Source: Lacibacter luteus (GTDB taxonomy: Bacteria > Bacteroidota > Bacteroidia > Chitinophagales > Chitinophagaceae). Taken from it: a stretch of 64,000 nucleotides of DNA. The position numbers and the translations under genes were made by a program. How positions within the stretch are numbered: position 1 is the stretch's first letter; every line of letters starts with the position of its first letter. Shown piece by piece: positions 44,608 to 51,993 of the stretch. The notes beneath the pieces are model-generated. The model was given only the letters and a program-made list of their open reading frames with translations, had not been told where the DNA came from and did not search any database. The stretch spans positions 992,001 through 1,056,000 of the forward strand of contig NZ_SDHW01000001.1 of assembly GCF_004118265.1 (NCBI RefSeq). Direction: 5' to 3'.

Positions 44608-45924
44608 ATGCAAGGAAAAATAAACAAAGACTATTTAGTATTACTGAAACTAGATCTCGATAGTAAATACTTAAAAGTAGATTTTTTGAATATTGAAAAA
44701 TTACTCGAGCATGAGCTTCACAAATTTTTAAATGCACTTGAAACAAGTACGCAAAAAAAAACACTACTCCGAGAGTTTAAAGAGTTTCGTTTTCTATTAA
44801 ACTACTTTGATTATTGTGAAGTAATTGCCAACTCATATCAAGAAATACCTAACTATTCGGGCTATAAAGGACTCCGATACTTACTTAGCGAGCCCAAAGA
44901 TGAGCTTATTAACATTGTCAAAATAAGATTGAGTGCTTATAGAATTGAGAATGCTTATACGTTTGCAAAGTCCTTGATTGAGAAAGAAAAAACATTGGCC
45001 TTCTCTCATAGAAAAGCAGGATGGTCAGCAGAACCATTTCAACTTAGCGATAAATTCCAAATTCAATTTAAGACTAATTTCGGGTACGGCTATGTAAGCT
45101 ATTTTTATTTAGTAATAACATATAAAAACATAAAAATAATCCCATATAGCGACTGGATTATTTATAATGATGCATCGACCTACGAAATTCAGCGCTATAC
45201 CAGAAAATATAAATTAGCGGATGAGAGTTGGAATGATGCGATGGAAGATTGCAAGTCCTTATATAACTCATCAATTTCAAATGAGAATAAATTCGTCGAG
45301 ACATACATTATCCAAGAAGCTAAAAAAATGGTCGAGGGGTTGAAAAAAATAATGGAATACAATGAATTCAAACTTCTAAACTTAGACAAAGATTTAATTA
45401 TTATAAGAAATGATGGTTATAAAATAATTGAATATAGGGCGGAAAAAGTTTCCGGAGCTCTAACGTTTATCAATCATTTGAAAAACTTTTCTGCTATACA
45501 GGCGATTTCTGAAATAATAAATGAAATTAAAATCATAAATAAGGAGCTTTTGCCAGTCCTAAAGCGTGAGATTGAATTGATAACTGAACGATTAAATAAA
45601 ATTGAACCAGAACTACAAATACTTGAGCCATTTGTCCGAAGTCTAAGTGATAGAAGTAATAATATTCGTCATAGACGCAACCAAATAGTTGATGATTTGC
45701 ACAAAAAATATAAGATAAATTTTGACAAAAAAGACCGGAAAGAAGAGATAGAAAGGCTACTTACAAAAGACTTTCCTTACTGGAAAGCAGACGAGAATGA
45801 ATATTTTGAAATTCACAATAAGAATTACAACCCGCTTAAAATGGAAGTAACAAAACTAAAAACAACACAAGAAAAGATAGCGAAACATTCAGAGGAGATT
45901 GAAAACTATTTAAAAAAAACATAA
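44608..45924 (+). CDS. Large hypothetical protein with coiled-coil C-terminus (accessory gene)
   Basis: 438 residues with no recognised family. Residues 130-230 look folded and mixed, with FKTNFGYGYVSYFYLVITYK and a following IPYSDWIIYNDASTYEIQR. The C-terminal ~170 residues are helical and charged (ELLPVLKREIELITERLNKIEPE and so on), probably a coiled coil. There is no signal peptide. The gene is visibly more AT-rich than the genes on either side, and it sits between intergenic hairpins, so horizontal acquisition is likely. A 405-nt non-coding stretch with inverted and direct repeats follows it. No function can be given. Confidence 0.72.
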   Translation: MQGKINKDYLVLLKLDLDSKYLKVDFLNIEKLLEHELHKFLNALETSTQKKTLLREFKEFRFLLNYFDYCEVIANSYQEIPNYSGYKGLRYLLSEPKDELINIVKIRLSAYRIENAYTFAKSLIEKEKTLAFSHRKAGWSAEPFQLSDKFQIQFKTNFGYGYVSYFYLVITYKNIKIIPYSDWIIYNDASTYEIQRYTRKYKLADESWNDAMEDCKSLYNSSISNENKFVETYIIQEAKKMVEGLKKIMEYNEFKLLNLDKDLIIIRNDGYKIIEYRAEKVSGALTFINHLKNFSAIQAISEIINEIKIINKELLPVLKREIELITERLNKIEPELQILEPFVRSLSDRSNNIRHRRNQIVDDLHKKYKINFDKKDRKEEIERLLTKDFPYWKADENEYFEIHNKNYNPLKMEVTKLKTTQEKIAKHSEEIENYLKKT

Positions 45925-45990
45925 TCAATCAAATGCATTATCAAGTGGCACAAGTGCTTGTTTCCCAGCTAAGTCTCTATTCTTCCGCTG

Positions 45991-46085
45991 GCGCAGGTCT
46001 CTGACCTGTTGCCAACTGTTACTACTCCTTCGATTCGATAATGCAAAGTTTAGTGACAACAATGCACAGGTCGGGAGACCTGCGC
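45991..46085. repeat. Inverted repeat of two CAGGTC hairpins
   Basis: GCGCAGGTCTCTGACCTG (45991-46008) is the reverse complement, within one insertion and mismatch, of CAGGTCGGGAGACCTGCGC (46067-46085), 58 nt apart. Each arm can also fold alone (CAGGTC-TCT-GACCTG). Confidence 0.7.
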
Positions 46086-46132
46086 AAGTGATATACTTTG
46101 AACGATCCTTAACAACATTTCTCTTCGCTACC

Positions 46133-46198
46133 GAGTCTCAGCAGTTCAAAGGCGATCCCTTATTCACTGCGGAGTCTCCGCACCTCAAAGGCGATCCC
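46133..46198 (+). repeat. 27-nt direct repeat, two copies
   Basis: GAGTCTC-n-GCA-nn-TCAAAGGCGATCCC occurs at 46133-46159 and 46172-46198, 24 of 27 bases equal, 12 nt apart. Two units only, so not a CRISPR. Confidence 0.7.
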
Positions 46199-46290
46199 GC
46201 ATAGGCGGGACAAGTCGTGTCAGATAGCATTGAACGATGGCCTTGTAGCACTCACCGTTAACAAAAACATTTTCCGGTTTTAACATCAAC

Positions 46291-46298
46291 TATATTTG
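46291..46298 (+). promoter_or_regulatory. -7 promoter element TATATTTG
   Basis: Perfect TAnnTTTG match 31 nt before the start at 46330. The -33 position (17 nt upstream) is TTTC. Confidence 0.45.
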
Positions 46299-46329
46299 TG
46301 CTCAACGTTACTGTTAATCATCTTCAACT

Positions 46330-46662
46330 ATGAAAATGTATATCCTGGTCAAAAGGCATATTCCCGATAAACTTGTACCGGTTATTACGGCACATGCTTC
46401 TCTTGCCTGTTTCAGAAAGTTTGAACACACAGCTAATATGCAGACATGGATAAACGGGATATTTAAAAAGGTGGTTTGTGTTGTTACAGACGCAGAATTT
46501 TTAAATGCGCAAAAAGAACCTGACAATATTACTTTAACAGAGTCTTCATTGGATAACCAAGAGGTATGTATTGCATTTGCACCAAGAGAAGAATACGCTA
46601 AAATGTTTAAGTTTCTTAAAATGTGGAGGCCGCAGGGCCCAGAACAATACACACAACAATGA
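46330..46662 (+). CDS. PTH2-like (peptidyl-tRNA hydrolase type 2 fold) protein
   Basis: 110 residues. The pattern MYILVKRHIPDKLVPVITAH followed by ASLACFRKFE, then KKVVCVVTDAEFLNAQK and NQEVCIAFAPREEYAK, resembles bacterial members of the Pth2-like group, which in archaea and eukaryotes cleaves peptidyl-tRNA. The PTH2 fold opening is a strand, then a helix with HA/HAS; here it is THAS-like (ITAHASL). Most Pth2 active residues are not certain here, so hydrolase activity is not claimed. It lies in the accessory stretch, with a -7 element ahead of it, and could have arrived as a separate module. Confidence 0.55.
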   Translation: MKMYILVKRHIPDKLVPVITAHASLACFRKFEHTANMQTWINGIFKKVVCVVTDAEFLNAQKEPDNITLTESSLDNQEVCIAFAPREEYAKMFKFLKMWRPQGPEQYTQQ

Positions 46663-46682
46663 CAAATAGTTCTTTCTTTAAT

Positions 46683-46702
46683 GGTTGGTGTCCTCACCAA
46701 CC
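46683..46702. repeat. Intergenic hairpin, GGTTGGTG family (copy B)
   Basis: GGTTGGTG pairs perfectly with CACCAACC around TCCT. A half copy (GGTTGGTGG) follows at 46723-46731. Same family as the hairpins at 44533 and 47391. Confidence 0.75.
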
Positions 46703-46772
46703 ACATACTTTTATCTAATTTCGGTTGGTGGCGGCCCTAACACATTGCACAACACCTCTTCAATAAACATCA

Positions 46773-47375
46773 ATGGGACTTTTTTCATTTCTTAATTTTC
46801 TCAAAGCTGACAAAAATCAAAAAGTAGAGTTTGATCCAAACGAGTATGTTCCATCATTTTGGGAGGATGATTATTGTCAAATAGAAATTGTCCCTGCAGA
46901 GAATCGATACTTTATAAAAAAACAGTCACAACAAATTGATGAATTGGCCTCCAAGTCAAGAACAGACTATGGTTTTGGAGAAACGTTTGAAAGAGGGCCG
47001 ATGCCAGTTACAACTCGCTCAAAAGAATTCAGAGTTAACTTTTTTGAAAAAACCTTGACTGACTTTAAATTTCAAAAAGCAAGGCACATTCGTTATAACA
47101 AAAGTGAAATCCTGAATTGTGAGTCTGGAAAGACAAAAGCGTTTGGCTTCTCAAATTTTACAATCTTCTTTGACACAGATGATGAATTTGTAAAAAACAT
47201 TTGGGTAGACATCGGACTTATTGTTTCAGTACCACAGCTTGATCTTATTCAAGACACATTATACACTTTAGGAGAGGAATGTGAACTTGTTCTAATTGAT
47301 TGGAATACCCTAAGTCTATACGACTTAGCATACAAAAGCCAAATACAAGATTACTTGATGTGGCATTTCAAATAA
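46773..47375 (+). CDS. Hypothetical protein (accessory gene)
   Basis: 200 residues, no signal peptide or span. Notable stretches: SFWEDDYCQIEIVPAENRYF, GFGETFERGPMPVTTRSKEF and the C-terminal CELVLIDWNTLSLYDLA with YKSQIQDYLMWHF. The last part resembles the ends of small proteins found next to toxin genes in Bacteroidota, such as immunity proteins, but no toxin gene is present here. The gene is AT-rich and has hairpins on both sides. No function is assigned. Confidence 0.68.
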   Translation: MGLFSFLNFLKADKNQKVEFDPNEYVPSFWEDDYCQIEIVPAENRYFIKKQSQQIDELASKSRTDYGFGETFERGPMPVTTRSKEFRVNFFEKTLTDFKFQKARHIRYNKSEILNCESGKTKAFGFSNFTIFFDTDDEFVKNIWVDIGLIVSVPQLDLIQDTLYTLGEECELVLIDWNTLSLYDLAYKSQIQDYLMWHFK

Positions 47376-47390
47376 TTAATACTATGCTCA

Positions 47391-47464
47391 TGTTGGTGTC
47401 CTCGCCAACGTGTAGAAGGTAAAATTTGTAAATAACAATCACCTCAGTTGGCAGGTACGCCAAC
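47391..47464. repeat. Two intergenic hairpins, GTTGG family (copy C and a relative)
   Basis: GTTGGTG-TCCT-CGCCAAC (about 47392-47409) pairs with one G-T wobble; GTTGGC-AGGTAC-GCCAAC (47447-47464) forms a second hairpin. Copy C ends the AT-rich stretch before the pseudouridine synthase gene. Confidence 0.65.
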
Positions 47465-47515
47465 AACATCAAACCGCCCACTCGCTTAAAAGCTGTAATC
47501 TTGCAGCAATTGAAC

Positions 47516-48124
47516 ATGTCAACTTCACCACACCGTTATTTCATCATCAACAAACCATACAACATGGTTTCGCAGTTTATCAGCTCGCATGATGTGCGGT
47601 TGCTGGGTGATCTTAATTTTGATTTTCCGGAAGGCACACATGCCATTGGCCGTTTAGATAATCATTCAGAAGGATTACTCCTGCTTACAACCAATAAAAA
47701 AGTAACACGCCTGCTGTTTGATCCAAAGAAAAAACATGAACGGTCTTACCTCATCATGGTCAAAAATATTGTAACGCCTGAATTGTTAGAACAATTAAGA
47801 AAAGGTGTCTCCATTCCTGTTACAACAGGTGAAGATTATATTGCTGTACCCACTTCTATTGAAATCGTTGAAAATGTAAAAGATTATTACCTGCACATGG
47901 ATGATGTGCGTCAGCAATATCCGCACACCTGGATGTTGATGACCTTAACCGAAGGTAAATTTCACCAGGTACGAAAAATGTGTTTAGCCATTCACCGTCG
48001 CTGCCTTCGTTTAATTCGTGTTTCTATTGGCAACTTAAAACTCGGTGATCTTGAACCTGGTGCAGTAAAAGAAATGAATGAGCAAGAGTTCTTTGAGTTG
48101 ATCGGGATTGAGTATGCGGCGTAA
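47516..48124 (+). CDS. rRNA/tRNA pseudouridine synthase (RsuA/RluE type)
   Basis: 202 residues from the ATG at 47516. It isomerises uridine to pseudouridine in RNA. The catalytic Asp48 lies in GRLDNHSEGLLLLT; other family blocks are IINKPYNMVSQF and LTEGKFHQVRKM with IHRRCLRLIRVSIGNL. There is no S4 domain, so it is of the short RluE-like kind. A TTG at 47501 in frame is an alternative start, but the ATG keeps the domain entire. A TAATCTTG element lies 13 nt before the ATG. Confidence 0.9.
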   Translation: MSTSPHRYFIINKPYNMVSQFISSHDVRLLGDLNFDFPEGTHAIGRLDNHSEGLLLLTTNKKVTRLLFDPKKKHERSYLIMVKNIVTPELLEQLRKGVSIPVTTGEDYIAVPTSIEIVENVKDYYLHMDDVRQQYPHTWMLMTLTEGKFHQVRKMCLAIHRRCLRLIRVSIGNLKLGDLEPGAVKEMNEQEFFELIGIEYAA

Positions 48125-48595
48125 CCTTTTAGTATCATCTATACCCACCCCTTTCACCGTCATTCTGTGTAACAACCCAACTCCCCTCCCGGGAGGGGAT
48201 AATCAATCGCTCTGCTCTCAAAAAAACAGCTCAAAGGCAACAATCTGCTGTCAAATATCGCTTTACAGCTCTGCATTTACCACTCCCTCCTACGCTAAAG
48301 CTTCGGAGGGCAGGCACCACTCATCATTCATCGCTCATCATTCATTTTCCCTATCTTGCAGTATGTTTTTACAGAAACATATCACTACAAATAACTTGCT
48401 TCCATATTTCCTCAACCTCATCGCTGCGGGTGAAGGCAGTCTGCCGGATTACTAATTCATTTTCCTAACTTGTTTACCGGAAGGTGCTGCATGCACATCT
48501 ATTTTCTGTTGATGCGTGTAAACAGTGCTGCGGCTAAACATTTTCCTGTTTCCTTTCTTTACGCACAAAACACTTATCATTTAAATATTTCTTTT
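48125..48595. other. 471-nt stretch with hairpins and one small ORF
   Basis: Contains the perfect palindrome CCCCTCCCGGGAGGGG at 48183-48198, a CTCCCTCC/GGAGGG hairpin near 48281-48309 and the small ORF at 48363-48455. Otherwise no gene is supported. Confidence 0.55.
48363..48455 (+). CDS. Possible 30-residue small protein
   Basis: An ATG at 48363 starts a 30-codon frame ending TAA. The product begins MFLQKHITTNNLLPYFLNL and ends GSLPDY. A TATCTTG element ends 4 nt before the ATG, which would make a leaderless mRNA. The C-terminal AAGEGSLPDY slightly recalls the start of LexA/UmuD-type proteins, so a truncated remnant is possible. Evidence is thin. Confidence 0.3.
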   Translation: MFLQKHITTNNLLPYFLNLIAAGEGSLPDY

Positions 48596-50110
48596 ATGGC
48601 TCAACATAATTATTACGTTGAAAACGAATTAGGACGTTTACGAAAATTACTCATTCATAGCCCCGATGGCGGCATTGGAAAAATTATCCCCGGTACGTTT
48701 GCCGATAACCTGTATGATGACATTGTGCACCTCAACAGTATGCAGAAAGAATACAACCATTATGTAAAACTGCTGCTGTATTTCCTCGACAGAGAAAAGG
48801 TGAATTACATTAACCAATATCAGCAAACAGCAGATGCTGATAAGCGATCATGGTGTTATATTCCCGGCAAAGACGAATATTTCAACAGCGATAAAGTACT
48901 GGATACACAACAGATGCTGGCCGAGATCATTAAAGATGAAAAAGTAAAACTGCGACTAATCTCTGCTATCTGTTCATACGAAGAATCGAGCTTTGCCATA
49001 CAACAGGTGCTGGAAAACATTACTGATGCAGCATTGCTTTCAAAAATTTTCATCACGGGTATTTTGCCTGCTGAAGCTGCAGGCACGCAGGAAGATCAAT
49101 ACATCTTCCCTCCTATTCCCAATTTTATTTTTACACGTGACATTGGCATTATGGTGAAGGATCACATTCTGCTGAGCCGTATGGCTACCGGTGCCAGAAG
49201 AAGAGAATCATTGCTCACCAAATTTTTATCGCTCTATTATTTCTTTAAAGAAGAGCCTCAAAAGGTAATGGAGATCATTGAAGAGAGTGATTTCTTTTTG
49301 TACGAAGAAGAAGAACGCAAACACCGCATCATTAGCATTGAAGGTGGTGATGTGATGATGATCCATCCCAAACATTTTGTGATTGGTTGCAGTATACGCA
49401 CAAGCAGTAGTGCGGTAAATGAAATTGTACATACGCTGTTCAGTAAAAAAGAACTGGGCATTGAAAAAATATCGGTGGTAAAAATTCCGAAGAACAGGGC
49501 ACAGATGCACATCGATACTATTTTCACGCAGGTGAAACGAAATGTGTGGGTGCTGTACGGTCGTTTCAGCGAACGCATTCTTCGTGCAGAGCACATCAGC
49601 AGACATAGTTATGTCAACAAACTTTCGCACAATCCCCGTCAACTTGAAATGGAACAAGTGGAAATTCTGCAGTTCCGAAAATCAGCCAATGAACCTTATG
49701 TGCGTACAAGAGATTACAGTGTGCCGCAACGTGTTACCGGTATTGAATCGTTGTTGCGACAAATAAGTATTGAAGATTTTGGTGCAGAACCCAACGATGT
49801 GAAAATTATTTACAGTGGCGGCAATGTGTTTCCGCATGATGAGCGTGAACAATGGACAGACAGTTGCAATGTGGTTGCGTTGAAAGAAGGTGTGGTGATC
49901 GGTTACGACCGTAACGATAAAACCGCTGAAGCATTTAAAGAAGCAGGTTTCAACGTGCTGACTACTGCTGAAGCATTTACTCAATTTGAAAATGCTGTTG
50001 ATCCGGAAACAATTGAAAACACATTGATCTTATTGCCCAGTGCAGAACTATCAAGAGCAAGAGGCGGCAGCCATTGTATGAGTATGCCGTTGTTGAGGGA
50101 TCAGTTATGA
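48596..50110 (+). CDS. Arginine deiminase-like amidinotransferase/hydrolase
   Basis: 504 residues from the ATG at 48596 (the open frame upstream adds 42 residues of no known relation). All guanidino-modifying-enzyme motifs are present: FTRD (179-182), Glu249-Gly-Gly-Asp252, His305 with Asp307 in MHIDTIFT, and the nucleophile Cys494 in GGSHCMSMPLLR. It would convert arginine to citrulline and ammonia. It is about 90 residues longer than canonical ArcA, with a long insert (about 85-170) between the first strand pair and FTRD. The next gene is a CtlX-like hydrolase, which fits an arginine-citrulline breakdown unit. Confidence 0.85.
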   Translation: MAQHNYYVENELGRLRKLLIHSPDGGIGKIIPGTFADNLYDDIVHLNSMQKEYNHYVKLLLYFLDREKVNYINQYQQTADADKRSWCYIPGKDEYFNSDKVLDTQQMLAEIIKDEKVKLRLISAICSYEESSFAIQQVLENITDAALLSKIFITGILPAEAAGTQEDQYIFPPIPNFIFTRDIGIMVKDHILLSRMATGARRRESLLTKFLSLYYFFKEEPQKVMEIIEESDFFLYEEEERKHRIISIEGGDVMMIHPKHFVIGCSIRTSSSAVNEIVHTLFSKKELGIEKISVVKIPKNRAQMHIDTIFTQVKRNVWVLYGRFSERILRAEHISRHSYVNKLSHNPRQLEMEQVEILQFRKSANEPYVRTRDYSVPQRVTGIESLLRQISIEDFGAEPNDVKIIYSGGNVFPHDEREQWTDSCNVVALKEGVVIGYDRNDKTAEAFKEAGFNVLTTAEAFTQFENAVDPETIENTLILLPSAELSRARGGSHCMSMPLLRDQL

Positions 50111-50117
50111 GTTAATG

Positions 50118-50173
50118 GTTATGGGTTACGGGTGCAGCAAGCCACTTTCAACTCTTAACCCATAACCCGTAAC
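50118..50173. repeat. Imperfect hairpin between the deiminase and ctlX genes
   Basis: Arms at 50118-50133 (GTTATGGGTTACGGGT) and 50158-50173 (ACCCATAACCCGTAAC) pair except at two positions; no T run follows. Confidence 0.5.
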
Positions 50174-50213
50174 TGTATTACCATGAACAATGAACTATTA
50201 ACTATTAACTAGA

Positions 50214-51125
50214 ATGCAAACAACTTCACACATATTAATGATCAAACCCGTTGCGTTTGATTTTAATGCCGAAACAGCTGTCAACAATGCGTTTCAGCAA
50301 AAGGGCAGCAACAACGGTGCACAGCAAAAAGCAGAAGCTGAATTTGATGGTTTTGTACAAAAGTTAACTGCAGCCGGTATTGATGTTACGGTGGTGCAGG
50401 ATACAGCTGTGCCGCATACGCCGGACAGTATCTTTCCTAATAACTGGATCAGTTTTCACAACGATGGAACGATCATTCTCTACCCCATGTATGCCGTAAA
50501 CAGAAGAGCCGAACGCAAGCAACATGTGCTGGATGCTGTTGAAGCAAAGTTTGCAGTAAAGAACAAACTTGACTTTACACATACCGAAAGCGAAGATCAT
50601 TTTTTAGAAGGCACCGGCAGTATGGTGCTCGACCGAGAACATAAAATTGCATACGCCTGCCTTTCCCCTCGCACCGATGAAACGGTGTTTGAAGACTGGT
50701 GCCGCACCATGCATTACACGCCTTGCAGTTTTTACAGTGTTGATGAGAACGGTGGCGAAATTTATCACACCAATGTAATGATGTGTGTGGCCGATAAATA
50801 TGTGGTGATCTGTTTAGACAGCATTCGTGATACAACAGAACGCAATCACATCCGCAGCACCATCATCAACAGCGGCAAACAGCTTATCGAAATTTCATAC
50901 AGCCAGATGAATCGTTTTGCTGGCAATATGTTGCAGGTACAAAATAAAAATGGACAACCTTATTTGGTAATGAGCAGCCAGGCTTATCATTCATTAACTG
51001 CAGAGCAGGTAGAGCAATTGGAAAGCTACAATCCCATCATCCATTCCGATCTTACAACCATTGAAACAAATGGCGGCGGCAGTGCAAGATGCATGATGGC
51101 GGAAGTGTTTCTGCCGTTAAAATAA
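50214..51125 (+). CDS. ctlX: Citrulline utilization hydrolase CtlX-like amidinohydrolase
   Basis: 303 residues; same fold family as arginine deiminase and DDAH. Catalytic residues visible are Glu132 in FLEGTGSMVLD, His185 in IYHTNVMM and the nucleophile Cys293 in GGGSARCMMAEVFLP. The opening TSHILMIKPVAFDFNAETAVN and PDSIFPNNWISFH match the CtlX group, which uses citrulline-type substrates. It lies 103 nt after the deiminase-like gene, separated by a hairpin, so co-transcription is likely. The exact reaction is inferred from family and context. Confidence 0.85.
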   Translation: MQTTSHILMIKPVAFDFNAETAVNNAFQQKGSNNGAQQKAEAEFDGFVQKLTAAGIDVTVVQDTAVPHTPDSIFPNNWISFHNDGTIILYPMYAVNRRAERKQHVLDAVEAKFAVKNKLDFTHTESEDHFLEGTGSMVLDREHKIAYACLSPRTDETVFEDWCRTMHYTPCSFYSVDENGGEIYHTNVMMCVADKYVVICLDSIRDTTERNHIRSTIINSGKQLIEISYSQMNRFAGNMLQVQNKNGQPYLVMSSQAYHSLTAEQVEQLESYNPIIHSDLTTIETNGGGSARCMMAEVFLPLK

Positions 51126-51132
51126 GTTTTGA

Positions 51133-51954
51133 TTATTTTTTTTCACGGCTCTTACGTTGCGTAAGAGCCGTTTTCTTTTCAGCAAATTCCGTTTGCAATT
51201 GTTGTTCTGCTTTCAGTTGCTGCTGCTGAAGTTTCTTAATTGCCCTGTTGTATTCGCTGTGCAGTAATTTGTCTTTACTGAGATAGAACTGTTGTTCTTG
51301 CAACCAATCGAACATATCAATCATGTCGTGCCAGTTGCCGATCTTCTCCTGCAGTGTATCTAAACGTTTACTTTCATTAACCGGCAACAGTTGAAGCTTT
51401 TCTTTTTCTGTTAACCAATGCTGTGCATATAACAGTTGCTTTACCTGTTTCCGGTATTCATGCCAGCCTTCGTTTGAAGTTGCAAATGAAAACTGTCCAA
51501 CCTGTTCTTTAAGTGCTGGTATATATTTCAGCAACTGTTCATGCTTTGTATCTGAAGTTAACTTCTCCAGTTTTGTTTGCAGCTTTACGAGAATACCTTC
51601 CCATTCTGCTGCACGGTCAACAAAAACGCTTTCTTCTTCTTTTATTTTCTGCTGTAACTGCGCAGCTGCTGCCAGTGCAGAGTAGTTATTTTGTTGCAGC
51701 CAGTTACTGCGTAAGTGCATTTCACGAACCGTTCCTGCTGCACGAAATAACAACTGCAATAATTGTTTGCTCTTTTTAGAGTTCCAAGATGTTTCAGAGC
51801 GGAGATAGTGCAGCACCGCTTTTATTTTTTTCAGTGCCACCCGTAATTGATGCAGTGTTTCAGGATCTTTTTCAACTGCATATTCCTTCAGCAATTTTGT
51901 TGCAGTATCCAACTGCTTAACGGTATATTGTTGAAGAATATTCATGGCAAACAT
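51133..51954 (-). CDS. CHAD domain protein
   Basis: 273 residues, nearly all helical, with a clear CHAD motif HQLRVALKKIKAVLHYLRSE near the N-terminus and further His/Lys/Arg-rich helices (WHDMIDMFDWLQEQ; RKQVKQLLYAQHWL). CHAD domains bind polyphosphate through conserved His and basic residues. The last codons (TAQRKSREKK region) coincide with the terminator hairpin of ctlX on the other strand. Start could also be the ATG at 51945. Confidence 0.87.
   Translation of the reverse strand: MFAMNILQQYTVKQLDTATKLLKEYAVEKDPETLHQLRVALKKIKAVLHYLRSETSWNSKKSKQLLQLLFRAAGTVREMHLRSNWLQQNNYSALAAAAQLQQKIKEEESVFVDRAAEWEGILVKLQTKLEKLTSDTKHEQLLKYIPALKEQVGQFSFATSNEGWHEYRKQVKQLLYAQHWLTEKEKLQLLPVNESKRLDTLQEKIGNWHDMIDMFDWLQEQQFYLSKDKLLHSEYNRAIKKLQQQQLKAEQQLQTEFAEKKTALTQRKSREKK
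51144..51180 (+). terminator. Intrinsic terminator of ctlX, inside the 3' end of the CHAD gene
   Basis: ACGGCTCTTACG pairs perfectly with CGTAAGAGCCGT around a 3-nt loop, followed by TTTTCTTTTC. It lies inside the final codons of the convergent gene and has no T run on the minus side. Confidence 0.85.
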
Positions 51955-51993
51955 TCGAAGACAAAGTTCCGCTTTCCCTGTTAAATAAAATCT

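Larger units (their letters stand above)
45925..46329. other. 405-nt non-coding stretch with repeats
   Basis: Holds an inverted repeat (45991-46085) and a 27-nt direct repeat (46133-46198), plus a promoter element at 46291. No ORF is supported. Composition changes from AT-rich to GC-rich within it, suggesting a join between pieces of different origin. Confidence 0.6.

Noticed and set aside
46133-46198. CRISPR array
   Set aside because: Only two imperfect 27-nt units with a 12-nt gap; no further repeats and no cas genes.
44533-47464. Integron gene-cassette array (attC sites) at the accessory stretch
   Set aside because: Each gene is followed by a hairpin, but none has the attC core pair GTTRRRY / RYYYAAC, and no integrase gene is visible in the window.
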